Shown here: positions 26,992-35,715 of the stretch, piece by piece
Numbering within the stretch: the first letter of the stretch is position 1
How the letters are laid out: every line of letters starts with the position of its first letter
Program-made: the position numbers and the translations under genes
DNA from: Xanthomonas indica
Lineage (GTDB): Bacteria; Pseudomonadota; Gammaproteobacteria; Xanthomonadales; Xanthomonadaceae
Direction of reading: 5' to 3'
DNA length: 64,000 bases
NCBI RefSeq assembly: GCF_040529045.1
Contig: NZ_CP131914.1
Location: 195,001 to 259,000 of the forward strand
The notes under the pieces: generated by a model
The model's input: only the letters and a program-made list of their open reading frames with translations
The model's database searches: none
What the model was told of the DNA's origin: nothing

Positions 26992-28881
26992 TCAGCCCAG
27001 CGGCTCGTCCGACAGGTAGGTGTAGCCGGTCAGGCCGGCCTCGAGCGCGTCGGCCAGTTCCGTCGCCTGCGCGGCCGGCAACTGCGCCGCGGCCACACGC
27101 TCGGCGTAGGCGGCGCGCAGGTCGTCCAGGCGGTAGCCGACGTAGTCCAGCATCACGTCGGTGGTGTCGCCGCGGCGCTGCTGGGCGATGCGGTAGCCAT
27201 CGCCGTCCACCGCCACTTCCACCGCGTCGGTGTCGCCGAACAGGTTGTGGATGTCGCCGAGGATTTCCTGGTAGGCGCCGACCAGGAAGAAGCCGATGCG
27301 GTAGCTCTCGCCCGGGCGCAGCGCGTGCAGCGGCAGCGAGCTGTCCAGGCTTTCGTTCTCGACGTAGGTCTTGACCATGCCGTCCGAATCGCAGGTCATG
27401 TCGCAGACCACGCCGCGCCGCGCCGGCGCCTCGTTCAGGCGCTCGATCGGCACGATCGGGAACACCTGGTCGATCGCCCACACGTCGGGAATCGATTCGA
27501 ACACGCTGAAGTTGACGAAGTACTTGTCGACCAGGCGCTCGTTGAGTTCGTCCAGCACCGGGCGGTGACTCTTTTCCTCGTGGCTCAGCCGCGCGCGCAC
27601 GCCGTGAGCGATGGCGTAGAACAGGTCGTCGATGCGCGCGCGATGGGTCAGGTCGATCTGGCCCAGGGCATAGCCGCTGAGGCCTTCGGCGTGGAAATGC
27701 TGCGCTTCCTGGAACAGCTCCACCGCCGGGCGCTGGTCCAGTTCGGCATGGATCTCGCGCAGGTGGCGGATCGCCGCCGGCTCGTCGTCGTGCGCATCCG
27801 GCACGCGGCCTTCCGGCGCCTGCTCCACCTCGGACACGTTGGCGATCAGCACCGCGTGGTGCGCGGTCATCGCGCGCCCGCACTCGGTGACGATGCGCGG
27901 CGGCGCCAGGCCGTGTTCCTCGCAGGCGCTGGCCAGCGGCTGCACGATGTTGCTGGCGTAGGAATGCAGGCCGTAGTTGATCGAGCAGTAGCTGCGCGAG
28001 CGGGTGCCTTCGTAGTCGATGCCCAGGCCGCCGCCGACGTCGACGTGGCTGATCTTCGCGCCCAGCTTGGACAGCTCGACGAAATAGCGGGTGGCCTCGC
28101 GCATGCCGTTGGCGATGTCGCGCACGTTGGAGATCTGCGAGCCCATGTGGAAGTGCAGCAGGTTCAGCGCGTCGGCGTACTCGGTGTCGCGCAGGGTCTT
28201 CCACAGGTCCAGCACCTGCCGCGGCGACAGCCCGAACTTGGCCTTGTCGCCACCGCTGTTCTGCCACTTGCCCGCGCCCAGCGAGGCCAGGCGCATGCGC
28301 ACGCCCAGGCCCGGCTTCACGTCGAGCGAGCGCGCCTCCTCCAGCACCAGCTTCAGCTCCGATGGCTTCTCGATGACGATGAAGGTCTGCAGGCCGAGCT
28401 TGCGCCCGATCAGCGCCAGGCGGATGTATTCGCGGTCCTTGTAGCCGTTGCACACGATCAGCCCGCCCGGACGCGACAGCGCCAGCACCGCCATCAGTTC
28501 CGGCTTGCTGCCCGCCTCCAGGCCGAAGCCCTCGCCCTGGTGGCTGGCCAGGGTGCCGGCCACGCCGCGGTGCTGGTTGACCTTGATCGGGTACACGGCG
28601 GTGTAGCCGCCGGCGTAGTCCCAATCGGCCTGGGCCTGCGCGAACGCGGCCTGCAGCTTGCCCAGGCGCTCGCCGAGGATGTCGGGGAAGCGCACCAGCA
28701 TCGGCAGCTTGGCGCCGGCCGCGCGCGCGGCGTCCACCACCTCCGGCAGCGCGATCGCCACGCCGTCGGCGCCCTGCGGCCGCACCACCAGCCGGCCGGC
28801 CGCGTCCACATCGAAATACCCGTCGGCCCAATGCGGGATCGAGTAGGTCTTGCGGGCTTGGTCGAGGGACCAATCGCTCAT
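26992..28881 (-). CDS. speA: Biosynthetic arginine decarboxylase
   Basis: SpeA decarboxylates arginine to agmatine, the first step toward putrescine and spermidine. The 629-residue PLP enzyme has the N-terminal YSIPHWADGYFDVD, the PLP lysine K100 in YPIKVNQHRG, the HFHMGSQISN and VDVGGGLGIDYEG motifs of the alanine racemase-like barrel, and the C-terminal CDSDGM motif that completes the active site. It is divergent from speE, so polyamine genes flank one shared control region. No agmatinase or speD is seen in the window. Confidence 0.96.
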   Translation of the reverse strand: MSDWSLDQARKTYSIPHWADGYFDVDAAGRLVVRPQGADGVAIALPEVVDAARAAGAKLPMLVRFPDILGERLGKLQAAFAQAQADWDYAGGYTAVYPIKVNQHRGVAGTLASHQGEGFGLEAGSKPELMAVLALSRPGGLIVCNGYKDREYIRLALIGRKLGLQTFIVIEKPSELKLVLEEARSLDVKPGLGVRMRLASLGAGKWQNSGGDKAKFGLSPRQVLDLWKTLRDTEYADALNLLHFHMGSQISNVRDIANGMREATRYFVELSKLGAKISHVDVGGGLGIDYEGTRSRSYCSINYGLHSYASNIVQPLASACEEHGLAPPRIVTECGRAMTAHHAVLIANVSEVEQAPEGRVPDAHDDEPAAIRHLREIHAELDQRPAVELFQEAQHFHAEGLSGYALGQIDLTHRARIDDLFYAIAHGVRARLSHEEKSHRPVLDELNERLVDKYFVNFSVFESIPDVWAIDQVFPIVPIERLNEAPARRGVVCDMTCDSDGMVKTYVENESLDSSLPLHALRPGESYRIGFFLVGAYQEILGDIHNLFGDTDAVEVAVDGDGYRIAQQRRGDTTDVMLDYVGYRLDDLRAAYAERVAAAQLPAAQATELADALEAGLTGYTYLSDEPLG

Positions 28882-28912
28882 CGTGGCGGCTCGGCTGACG
28901 GAAAAAGGGCGT

Positions 28913-28952
28913 GGATTGTAACCCCTGCTACGCGTGGGGTCCGTTACAATCC
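28913..28952. promoter_or_regulatory. Nested inverted repeat in the speA/speE divergent region
   Basis: GGATTGTAAC (28913-28922) and GTTACAATCC (28943-28952) are perfect inverses with centres 30 bp apart. Inside them ACCCC and GGGGT form a second inverse pair. Each outer arm contains TACAAT, a good -10 hexamer, on the strand leading to speE and to speA respectively. No good -35 is seen on either side, which fits activator dependence or two face-to-face promoters. Confidence 0.6.
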
Positions 28953-29049
28953 GCGCCGTTCCGACGCCCTCGGCTCCTGGTGGAGCCGGGCCGGGTTTGC
29001 GGGCGCCTGGCGTAGCCTGCGCCTGGCGCTCATCCGGCGCTTCGCGCCA

Positions 29050-29070
29050 CCTTCTCCCGGGGGGAGAAGG
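29050..29070. repeat. CCTTCTCCC palindrome, upstream of speE
   Basis: Arms CCTTCTCCC and GGGAGAAGG form a 21-bp palindrome about 35 bp before speE. Compared with the copy at 26949, paired positions change together, so the stem is conserved. It would fold in the speE leader RNA. Confidence 0.55.
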
Positions 29071-29105
29071 AATCGCTGCTTCTTTTTGCTTTCCTAGGAC
29101 ATTCC

Positions 29106-29957
29106 ATGAGCGCCAACGACAACTGGTACATCGAACACTTCCAGCCCACCGGCTCGGCCATCGGCTACCGCATCACCGGCAAGCTGGACGAGGTGCAGTC
29201 GCCGTTCCAGAAGATCGAGATCTACGACACCACCGACTGGGGCAAGCTGATGGTGATCGACGGCGCGGTCATGCTGACCACGCGCGACAACTTCTTCTAC
29301 CACGAGATGATCAGCCATCCGGCGCTGTTCACCCACGCTGCGCCCAAGCGCGTGGTGATCATCGGCGGCGGCGACTGCGGCACCCTGCGCGAAGTCCTCA
29401 AGCACCCGGGCGTGGAGAGCGCCACCCAGTGCGACATCGACGAGCAGGTCACGCGCATGGCCGAGAAGTACTTCCCGGAGCTGTGCGACTCCAACAACGA
29501 TCCGCGCGCCGAACTGCTGTTCGACGACGGCGTGGCCTACATGGCCAACTGCCCGGCCGGCAGCGTGGACATCGTCATCGTCGACTCCACCGACCCGGTC
29601 GGCCCGGCCGAAGGCCTGTTCAACAAGGCGTTCTACGAGAGCTGCTACAAGGCGCTGAAGGACGACGGCATCCTGGTGCAGCAGTCCGAATCGCCGCTGG
29701 CGCTGCTGGACCTGATCAAGGAAATGCGCGCGGAAATGGGCAAGGCCGGCTTTGCGAGCTTCCACACCGTGCCGTTCCCGCAGCCGTGCTACCCGACCGG
29801 CTGGTGGAGCGTGACCATGGCGCGCAAGCAGGGCGGCTTCGACTTCCGCCAGGCCGACGCCGCGGCCAAGCCGTTCGCCACCCGCTACTACAGCGCGCAC
29901 CTGCACACCGGCACACAGGTGCTGCCGCCGTTCGTGGCCGAGGCACTGGGCGGCTAA
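29106..29957 (+). CDS. speE: Spermidine synthase
   Basis: SpeE moves an aminopropyl group from decarboxylated S-adenosylmethionine to putrescine. The 283-residue protein has the N-terminal beta-barrel ending in YDTTDWGKLMVIDGAVMLT, the glycine-rich cofactor site VVIIGGGDCGTLREVLKH, and the catalytic Asp region IVDSTDPVGPAEGLF. The length matches the family. AGGA lies six bases before the ATG. It is divergent from speA, so the two polyamine genes share one regulatory region. A palindromic repeat lies in its leader. Confidence 0.96.
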   Translation: MSANDNWYIEHFQPTGSAIGYRITGKLDEVQSPFQKIEIYDTTDWGKLMVIDGAVMLTTRDNFFYHEMISHPALFTHAAPKRVVIIGGGDCGTLREVLKHPGVESATQCDIDEQVTRMAEKYFPELCDSNNDPRAELLFDDGVAYMANCPAGSVDIVIVDSTDPVGPAEGLFNKAFYESCYKALKDDGILVQQSESPLALLDLIKEMRAEMGKAGFASFHTVPFPQPCYPTGWWSVTMARKQGGFDFRQADAAAKPFATRYYSAHLHTGTQVLPPFVAEALGG

Positions 29958-30171
29958 GCCCCGGTCCTCTTCGGCATCGGCGCGCGCGACGTGCGCCGAT
30001 GCCGCGGATCGCAGGCGCTGCCCCGGTCCTCGACTCTCGGCCAGGTCCCGTATCAACTCATTCGCCGCGGCTGCGGCGGCATCTGAACCGGCACCTGGCG
30101 CAAGCGTGCTCGGCCTATCCGGCTGGCCCGCCACGCTAGCGGGAACTCCGGCAGGCACGAACCCCACGCCG

Positions 30172-30237
30172 ATAGGCGCGGCTTCAGCCGCAACAGGCGT
30201 CACAGGAATACGCCGTCGCGGCTGAAGCCGCTCCTAC
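30172..30237. repeat. Inverted pair of GTAG-type palindromic repeats
   Basis: One copy reads ATAGGCGCGGCTTCAGCCGC. The facing copy reads GCGGCTGAAGCCGCTCCTAC. They lie in the 320-bp gap between speE and the P-II gene, which otherwise shows nothing I can identify. Confidence 0.65.
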
Positions 30238-30277
30238 AACGCATCCATGCCACGCCGATGCAGGCGCGGTGACCGCG

Positions 30278-30679
<402 letters not shown>

Positions 30680-30792
30680 TCAATGGCCGCGCGCCCCCAA
30701 CGCCGGAATTTTCCGACAGCGCGCCGCGTCCGATCCCGATGGTGCCGACCCGCCGGATACCGCAGTCTGACGCCACCTGCCGGAGCACAGCC

Positions 30793-31062
30793 ATGATCGA
30801 TCTCAACCATCTCGACGACCTCGCCCGCCGCCTCAGCGACCTGGTGCCGCCGGGCCTGCGCCAATCCCGCGACGAACTGCAGAGCACCTTCAAGAGCGCG
30901 CTGCAGGCCGGGCTGGGCAAGCTCGACCTGGTCACCCGCGAGGAGTTCGAAGTGCAGCGCGCGGTGCTGCTGCGCACGCGCGAGAAGCTCGAAGCGCTGG
31001 AGCGCAGCGTCGCCGCGCTGGAAGCGGCACGCAGCGGGCAAGCGCCCAGCACCAACCCCTGA
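30793..31062 (+). CDS. ubiK: Ubiquinone biosynthesis accessory factor UbiK
   Basis: UbiK helps UbiJ in aerobic ubiquinone synthesis and is found with the soluble Ubi complex. The 89-residue protein shows the BMFP-family pattern: an amphipathic N-terminal helix (LDDLARRLSDLVPPGL), then VTREEFEVQRAVLLRTREKLEALERSV, a coiled coil that trimerises. The length fits. It lies 13 bp before comM and is probably cotranscribed with it. The ATG at 30793 follows GGAGCACAGCC. Confidence 0.88.
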   Translation: MIDLNHLDDLARRLSDLVPPGLRQSRDELQSTFKSALQAGLGKLDLVTREEFEVQRAVLLRTREKLEALERSVAALEAARSGQAPSTNP

Positions 31063-31075
31063 TCCACCCGCCACC

Positions 31076-32599
31076 ATGAGCCTGGCGCTGGTGCACAGCC
31101 GTGCCCGCGCGGGGGTGCTTGCGCCTCCGGTTCGGGTCGAAGTCCATCTCTCCGGCGGCCTGCCGGCCACGCAGATCGTCGGCCTGCCCGAGGCAGCGGT
31201 GCGCGAATCGCGCGATCGCGTACGCGCCGCCCTGCTCTGTGCGCAGTACGAATTCCCGGCACGGCGGATCACCGTCAACCTGGCCCCGGCCGACCTGCCC
31301 AAGGAGGGCGGCCGCTTCGATCTGCCGATCGCGCTGGGCATCCTCGCCGCCGCCGGCCAGCTCGACCCGCAGGTGCTCGGCCAGTACGAATTCCTCGGCG
31401 AACTGGCCCTGACCGGCGAATTGCGCCCGGTCGACGGCGTCCTGCCGGCCGCGCTGGCCGCGGCACAGGCCGGACGCACCCTGATCGTGCCGGCCGACAA
31501 CGGCGCCGAGGCCGCGCTGGCGCAACACGTGCAGGCGTTCACCGCGCGCACCCTGCTGGAGGTCTGCGGGTTGCTCAACGGCAGCAAGACCCTGCCCGCG
31601 GCGACGGCGCTGCCGGCCGTCGCCGCGCCCTTTCCCGACCTGAGCGACGTGCGCGGCCAGGCGCAGGCGCGGCGCGCCCTGGAGATCGCCGCGGCCGGAC
31701 ATCACCACCTGCTGCTGATCGGCAGCCCCGGCTGCGGCAAGACCCTGCTGGCCTCGCGCCTGCCCGGCATCCTGCCCGAGGCCAGCGAAGCCGAGGCGCT
31801 GGAGAGCGCAGCCATCGCCTCGGTCAGCGGCCGCGGCGTGGATCCGGCGCGCTGGCGGCAACGCCCCTACCGGGCGCCGCATCACACCGCCAGCGCGGTG
31901 TCGCTGGTCGGTGGCGGCACCCATCCGCGCCCCGGCGAAATCTCGCTGGCGCACCACGGCGTGCTGTTCCTGGACGAGCTGCCCGAGTGGAACCGGCACG
32001 CGCTGGAAGTGTTGCGCGAGCCGCTGGAGTCGGGCCAGGTGACGGTGTCGCGCGCGGCGCGCAGTGCCGAGTTTCCTGCGCGCTTCCAGTTGGTGGCGGC
32101 GATGAACCCCTGCCCCTGCGGCTGGGCCGGCGACCCCAGCGGCCGCTGCCGCTGCAGCGAGGACGCGGTGCGGCGCTATCGCGCGCGCATCTCCGGCCCA
32201 CTGCTGGACCGCATCGACCTGCACGTGGACGTGCCGCGGCTCCCGCCACAGGCGCTGCGTGCCGATGCGCCGCCCGGCGAAACCAGCGCCGCCGTGCGCG
32301 CGCGGGTGGAGCAGGCGCGGCAACGCCAGCAGGCCCGCGCCGGCCGGCCCAACGGTCAGCTCGGCCACGGCGAAACCCTGCGCGACTGCCGCCTGCAGCC
32401 GCGCGACGAGGCGCTGCTGGAACATGCGATCGAGCGCCTGCGGCTATCGGCGCGCTCGCTGCATCGGATCCTGCGCGTGGCCCGCACCATCGCCGACCTG
32501 GACACCAGCGACGCCATCGCCACCGCGCACCTGACCGAGGCCATCGCCTACCGGCAACTGGATCGTGGGGAGCCGGCACCGGTAGCGCGCAGCGCCTAG
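31076..32599 (+). CDS. comM: ComM/YifB family Mg-chelatase-like AAA+ ATPase
   Basis: ComM is a hexameric helicase that promotes branch migration during natural transformation. The 507-residue protein has an N-terminal Lon protease-like domain (VEVHLSGGLPATQIVGLPEAAVRESRDRVRAAL), Walker A GSPGCGKT (216-223), the Mg-chelatase segment RPYRAPHHTASAVSLVGGG, Walker B (GVLFLDELPEW), and the cysteine-rich NPCPCGWAGDPSGRCRC insert that likely binds zinc. The C-terminal SARSLHRILRVARTIADLD lid is complete. It is third in the glnB-divergent ubiK-comM set. Confidence 0.93.
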   Translation: MSLALVHSRARAGVLAPPVRVEVHLSGGLPATQIVGLPEAAVRESRDRVRAALLCAQYEFPARRITVNLAPADLPKEGGRFDLPIALGILAAAGQLDPQVLGQYEFLGELALTGELRPVDGVLPAALAAAQAGRTLIVPADNGAEAALAQHVQAFTARTLLEVCGLLNGSKTLPAATALPAVAAPFPDLSDVRGQAQARRALEIAAAGHHHLLLIGSPGCGKTLLASRLPGILPEASEAEALESAAIASVSGRGVDPARWRQRPYRAPHHTASAVSLVGGGTHPRPGEISLAHHGVLFLDELPEWNRHALEVLREPLESGQVTVSRAARSAEFPARFQLVAAMNPCPCGWAGDPSGRCRCSEDAVRRYRARISGPLLDRIDLHVDVPRLPPQALRADAPPGETSAAVRARVEQARQRQQARAGRPNGQLGHGETLRDCRLQPRDEALLEHAIERLRLSARSLHRILRVARTIADLDTSDAIATAHLTEAIAYRQLDRGEPAPVARSA

Positions 32600-32779
32600 G
32601 GCCGACCCCATCGGTAGGTTGACCGGTTGGCACGTGGAACCAGCGGGTGCGGGCCATGTCGGAGCGCGGCCTGCACCACGTCCAACGCACATCGTCCTCT
32701 GCGAACTCGAGCCGCAGGAACGGTGACCTGGCGAACGGGGCGGCTTCAAGGCACCGCCAGTCACGACGGAAAGTCTGTC

Positions 32780-32805
32780 GTAGGCGCGGCTTCAGCCGCG
32801 CCTAC
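32780..32805. repeat. Perfect GTAG-type palindrome in a gene-free stretch
   Basis: Arms GTAGGCGCGGCT and AGCCGCGCCTAC flank a 2-base centre, giving 26 bp of perfect symmetry. It is the cleanest copy of this repeat family here. The surrounding 470 bp between comM and the lipocalin-like gene (32600-33069) holds no gene or promoter that I can support. Confidence 0.7.
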
Positions 32806-33069
32806 AGGTGACCTTGACCAGGCCGCGGCCGGCAAGCCGTGGTGCGGGGAACGCGGCAGATACCGCATTCCTGCAGGATGGCATCCATCCCTGACGCTGC
32901 GTGGCGCCTGTGCTGCCCGACCTGGGCAATCGCGAGGCGCCGCCACCTCGGGCCAACCGACGTGGCCATGGCTGCGCCGCGTACCGCCCCCACTGCCGAC
33001 GTCACATACGCCGGTGTTCCAGGCGGATGTCTCCGCCTGGAACAGGGCTGCTGCACTACGTCGCGGCGT

Positions 33070-34167
33070 TCAGGGCAGCGACGTGTACGGCTGCCGCCAC
33101 GGATTGACCTCGACGTAGCTGCGGCCAGTCACGGCAGCGCCGTTGAGGTTGCCGACCACTTGCGAAGCGCCTTCCCAGTACGTGCGGTGACCAGTCCACA
33201 ACATCTCCTGGTCGTCGACCAATGGGGTGATGAGCAGATTGCCCTCGGGCAGGATCACGTTCCACTTCGACTCGTAGGTGTAGCCGGAATTCGGGCTGGT
33301 CCAGGTCGCGAGCCGCTGCAGGTCCATCTGGTCGCCGGACACCGGCGTCGCCACGCCCTTGGAGACGCGCGTGCCGAACTTGTTGGTGATGGCGCCGGTG
33401 TTGGGATCCTGCAGGTAATACAGCATGTACTGCGTATCGTTATCGAGCTGGATGGCGAACCAGTTCCAGCCGCCGCCGAAGAAGGAGCCGTTCTCGTCGG
33501 ACGCCATGCCCTTGATGAACCACTGGCGGTCCTGCCACGAGGTGCCGACGATCTTGATCGGCACGCCGTTGTCGTAGACCGTGCCTTCGGTATCCAGCGC
33601 CGTGGACGAGTAGTAGGCCGAGGTCTTGGCGATCGGCCGATAATCCACCACGCCGTTGCCGTTATGCAGGACGAAGGGCATGTCGCTGCTGGTCTTCAGG
33701 TCGATGGCGAAGCGTCCGTCGCTGAGCGCGCCCTTGATCGCATAGGCTTGCTGCGAGCCGCTGATCGACCAGCCGTTGTTGGTGAAGTTGAAGGATCCCG
33801 GCTGATCCGGGATCTGTTCGGAGACGACGCGCTCTTCCACCTTGTGCAGCTTGTTGTTCACGTCCGTCACCGCGAAATGCCAGGAGTAGGTGGCAGGCCC
33901 GGAGCCGATCGGCCACAGCTGGAACACGGTGACCTCGTAGCCGAATTCGCGCTTGGCGCCGCTGGGATCGACGCCGTACAGATGGCCGACGAAATACCAC
34001 CATTCCAACTGGCTGTGATGCGGGCCTTCGTCGCGCGGCAACTGCACCGGTGCGGGTTCTTCGAAGATTTGCGCCGCCGCGGGCACGGACGAGAATCCGC
34101 ACGCGATGACCATGGCCGCGGCGAGCCAGCCGCGGAAGCGCCCGAACGTTCTTGATGAGAGATGCAT
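33070..34167 (-). CDS. Secreted AttH/CrtC-like lipocalin protein (copy 1)
   Basis: A signal peptide covers about residues 1-33 (VIACGFSSVPAAAQ). The 365-residue protein has the EWWY motif (LEWWYFVGHLYG) that marks CrtC/AttH-family beta-barrel proteins, a second conserved segment GTSWQDRQWFIKG, and a late NPNSGYTYESKW. The family includes carotenoid hydratases and Agrobacterium AttH, but no carotenoid gene lies nearby, so a hydratase role is not supported. AGGA precedes the ATG by 7 nt. It is the downstream member of a tandem pair with a diverged paralog 56 bp away. It is probably periplasmic and binds a hydrophobic ligand. Confidence 0.78.
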   Translation of the reverse strand: MHLSSRTFGRFRGWLAAAMVIACGFSSVPAAAQIFEEPAPVQLPRDEGPHHSQLEWWYFVGHLYGVDPSGAKREFGYEVTVFQLWPIGSGPATYSWHFAVTDVNNKLHKVEERVVSEQIPDQPGSFNFTNNGWSISGSQQAYAIKGALSDGRFAIDLKTSSDMPFVLHNGNGVVDYRPIAKTSAYYSSTALDTEGTVYDNGVPIKIVGTSWQDRQWFIKGMASDENGSFFGGGWNWFAIQLDNDTQYMLYYLQDPNTGAITNKFGTRVSKGVATPVSGDQMDLQRLATWTSPNSGYTYESKWNVILPEGNLLITPLVDDQEMLWTGHRTYWEGASQVVGNLNGAAVTGRSYVEVNPWRQPYTSLP

Positions 34168-34223
34168 GGTGATGTCCTGGATGAATGATGGATGTGATGC
34201 GGACTGGATGCGAGGCGACGAGA

Positions 34224-35312
34224 TCAAGGCAGGATGCGAGCACCCCACTCCACGCCCCAGGGATTCATTTCTGCGAATGCCTTGCCGGTAATGGATTTTC
34301 CGGCCAGCGTGCCCACCACCTTGGCCGGTCCTTCGAAATAGAACTTCTGCGTGGCCGGCGCATACAGTTCGGCGTCCTGCAGCATCGGGGTGATGGTGAT
34401 TGCGCCGTCCGGCAGGGTGACCTTCCACTGCGCCGGATAGGTGTAGCCGGTATGCGGACTGGTCCAGCTGCCGATCCGCTCCAGCTTGATCGCGGCGGGA
34501 TCGACCGGCGCGTAGTGGCCGTCGGCGGTCTTGACGGCGAGCGCCTGATCGACCGTGCCGTCGCCTTTCATGAAGAAACTGATGTTGTACTGGCTGTTGT
34601 CGTCCAGCGACACGCCGAACCAGGTCCAGCCGCTGTTGGCATCGCCGGGAATGCCGTTGGCCCATTCGTGGTCGTACCACGAGGTTCCGGTCACCTTGAC
34701 CGGCACGCCGTGATCCCAGACCGTACCGCTGGTGGCATTGACGTTGAAGGAATAATACGGGGAGATGAAATCGCCGTAGGTTTCCACGCCATTGGTGCCG
34801 TTCAAGGTCGGTTTCTGCAATGCCTGCGTGCTGAGGTCGATGGCGTAATCCAGATCGGCAGGCGCGGCCTTGGCGTAGTAACTGCCCATCGATCCACCCA
34901 TCTGGAAACCGGCAACGTCCAGATCGAACCGGTCGGTCGAGGTGGTGAACGGACCGGTGGTCACCTGCTTCTTGAAGCGAAAATCGCCGCGATCCAGATC
35001 CGAGATCGCAAAATGCGCATCGTAGACTGGTGGCATATTGGCCACGCCATCGATCTGGAACACCACCATTTCGTACGCGTACGCATGTTTTCCGCCGGAC
35101 GGGTCGGTGCCGTCCAGAAAGCCGGTCATGTACCACCATTCGGCCGGCTGACGATGCGCAGCCTCATCGTGCGGAAGCGAGATACTGGTTTCGATCGGCG
35201 GAAACGTGCCGATCGCCTGCGCCATCGCGTCGGGCGCAAGCAGTGTGGCAGGAAACGCAAAGGTCGCGATCACTAAAGCATGCACGAGTGCGTGCATCCG
35301 GATCATTTTCAT
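34224..35312 (-). CDS. Secreted AttH/CrtC-like lipocalin protein (copy 2)
   Basis: The 362-residue paralog of the next gene has a signal peptide (about 1-27, ending PDAMAQA), EWWYMTGFLDG at the same place, and GTSWYDHEWANG where copy 1 has GTSWQDRQW. The His and Glu of the family motif are kept here and lost in copy 1, so this copy is the better candidate for catalysis. The start at 35312 has AGGGGA 7 nt upstream; earlier in-frame starts run into the promoter. It is first in a two-gene operon behind a perfect TTGACA and a CCGGAA dyad. Confidence 0.8.
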   Translation of the reverse strand: MKMIRMHALVHALVIATFAFPATLLAPDAMAQAIGTFPPIETSISLPHDEAAHRQPAEWWYMTGFLDGTDPSGGKHAYAYEMVVFQIDGVANMPPVYDAHFAISDLDRGDFRFKKQVTTGPFTTSTDRFDLDVAGFQMGGSMGSYYAKAAPADLDYAIDLSTQALQKPTLNGTNGVETYGDFISPYYSFNVNATSGTVWDHGVPVKVTGTSWYDHEWANGIPGDANSGWTWFGVSLDDNSQYNISFFMKGDGTVDQALAVKTADGHYAPVDPAAIKLERIGSWTSPHTGYTYPAQWKVTLPDGAITITPMLQDAELYAPATQKFYFEGPAKVVGTLAGKSITGKAFAEMNPWGVEWGARILP

Positions 35313-35419
35313 GACGGAATCCCCTGAGGTCATTTGAGAAAGTAGCAACTGCGGCTGTTTTTCTTGCGTGGAACACGAGGGCTGTCGGCGTGAATGGGCA
35401 GCGGGCGTGTTCGATTCGA

Positions 35420-35447
35420 AATTCAGCGAGCCGGCAGATACTGTCAA
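35420..35447 (-). promoter_or_regulatory. Promoter of the lipocalin-like pair
   Basis: The minus strand has a perfect -35 TTGACA (35442-35447), a 16-bp spacer and a poor -10 TGAATT (35420-35425). A strong -35 with a weak -10 suggests activation or DNA distortion by a regulator. Confidence 0.45.
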
Positions 35448-35449
35448 TA

Positions 35450-35471
35450 CCGGAAAAATAAATAATTCCGG
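35450..35471. promoter_or_regulatory. CCGGAA-N10-TTCCGG operator candidate
   Basis: A perfect 6-bp inverted repeat with an all-A/T 10-bp spacer lies directly upstream of the -35 of the lipocalin-like operon. The surrounding 35313-35715 stretch is the least GC-rich part of the window and contains no gene. Confidence 0.5.
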
Positions 35472-35715
35472 TCTGCAACGACCGTCTCATCGTGACAGTG
35501 CGTGAAGATTCATTCAGCGCATCGGCGCTGGCGATTTATAACCGCTGGCTTACAGGCGCATCCGGGCGATGCGCAAAACCCAGAGGAATTTTGCCTGTGC
35601 GTCCGACCGCGATCGGGGGACACGTGCCGTGCATAGAAATTGGCCGGTCACGCTTCTTGTCTAGATAATCGTCCAGCGCCTGCATGTTCCACGCTGGCGC
35701 GCACCCCGGCAGCAT

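Noticed and set aside
33070-35312. Carotenoid hydratase assignment for the lipocalin-like pair
   Set aside because: There are no carotenoid genes nearby, both proteins have signal peptides, and only the fold-level EWWY signature is shared.
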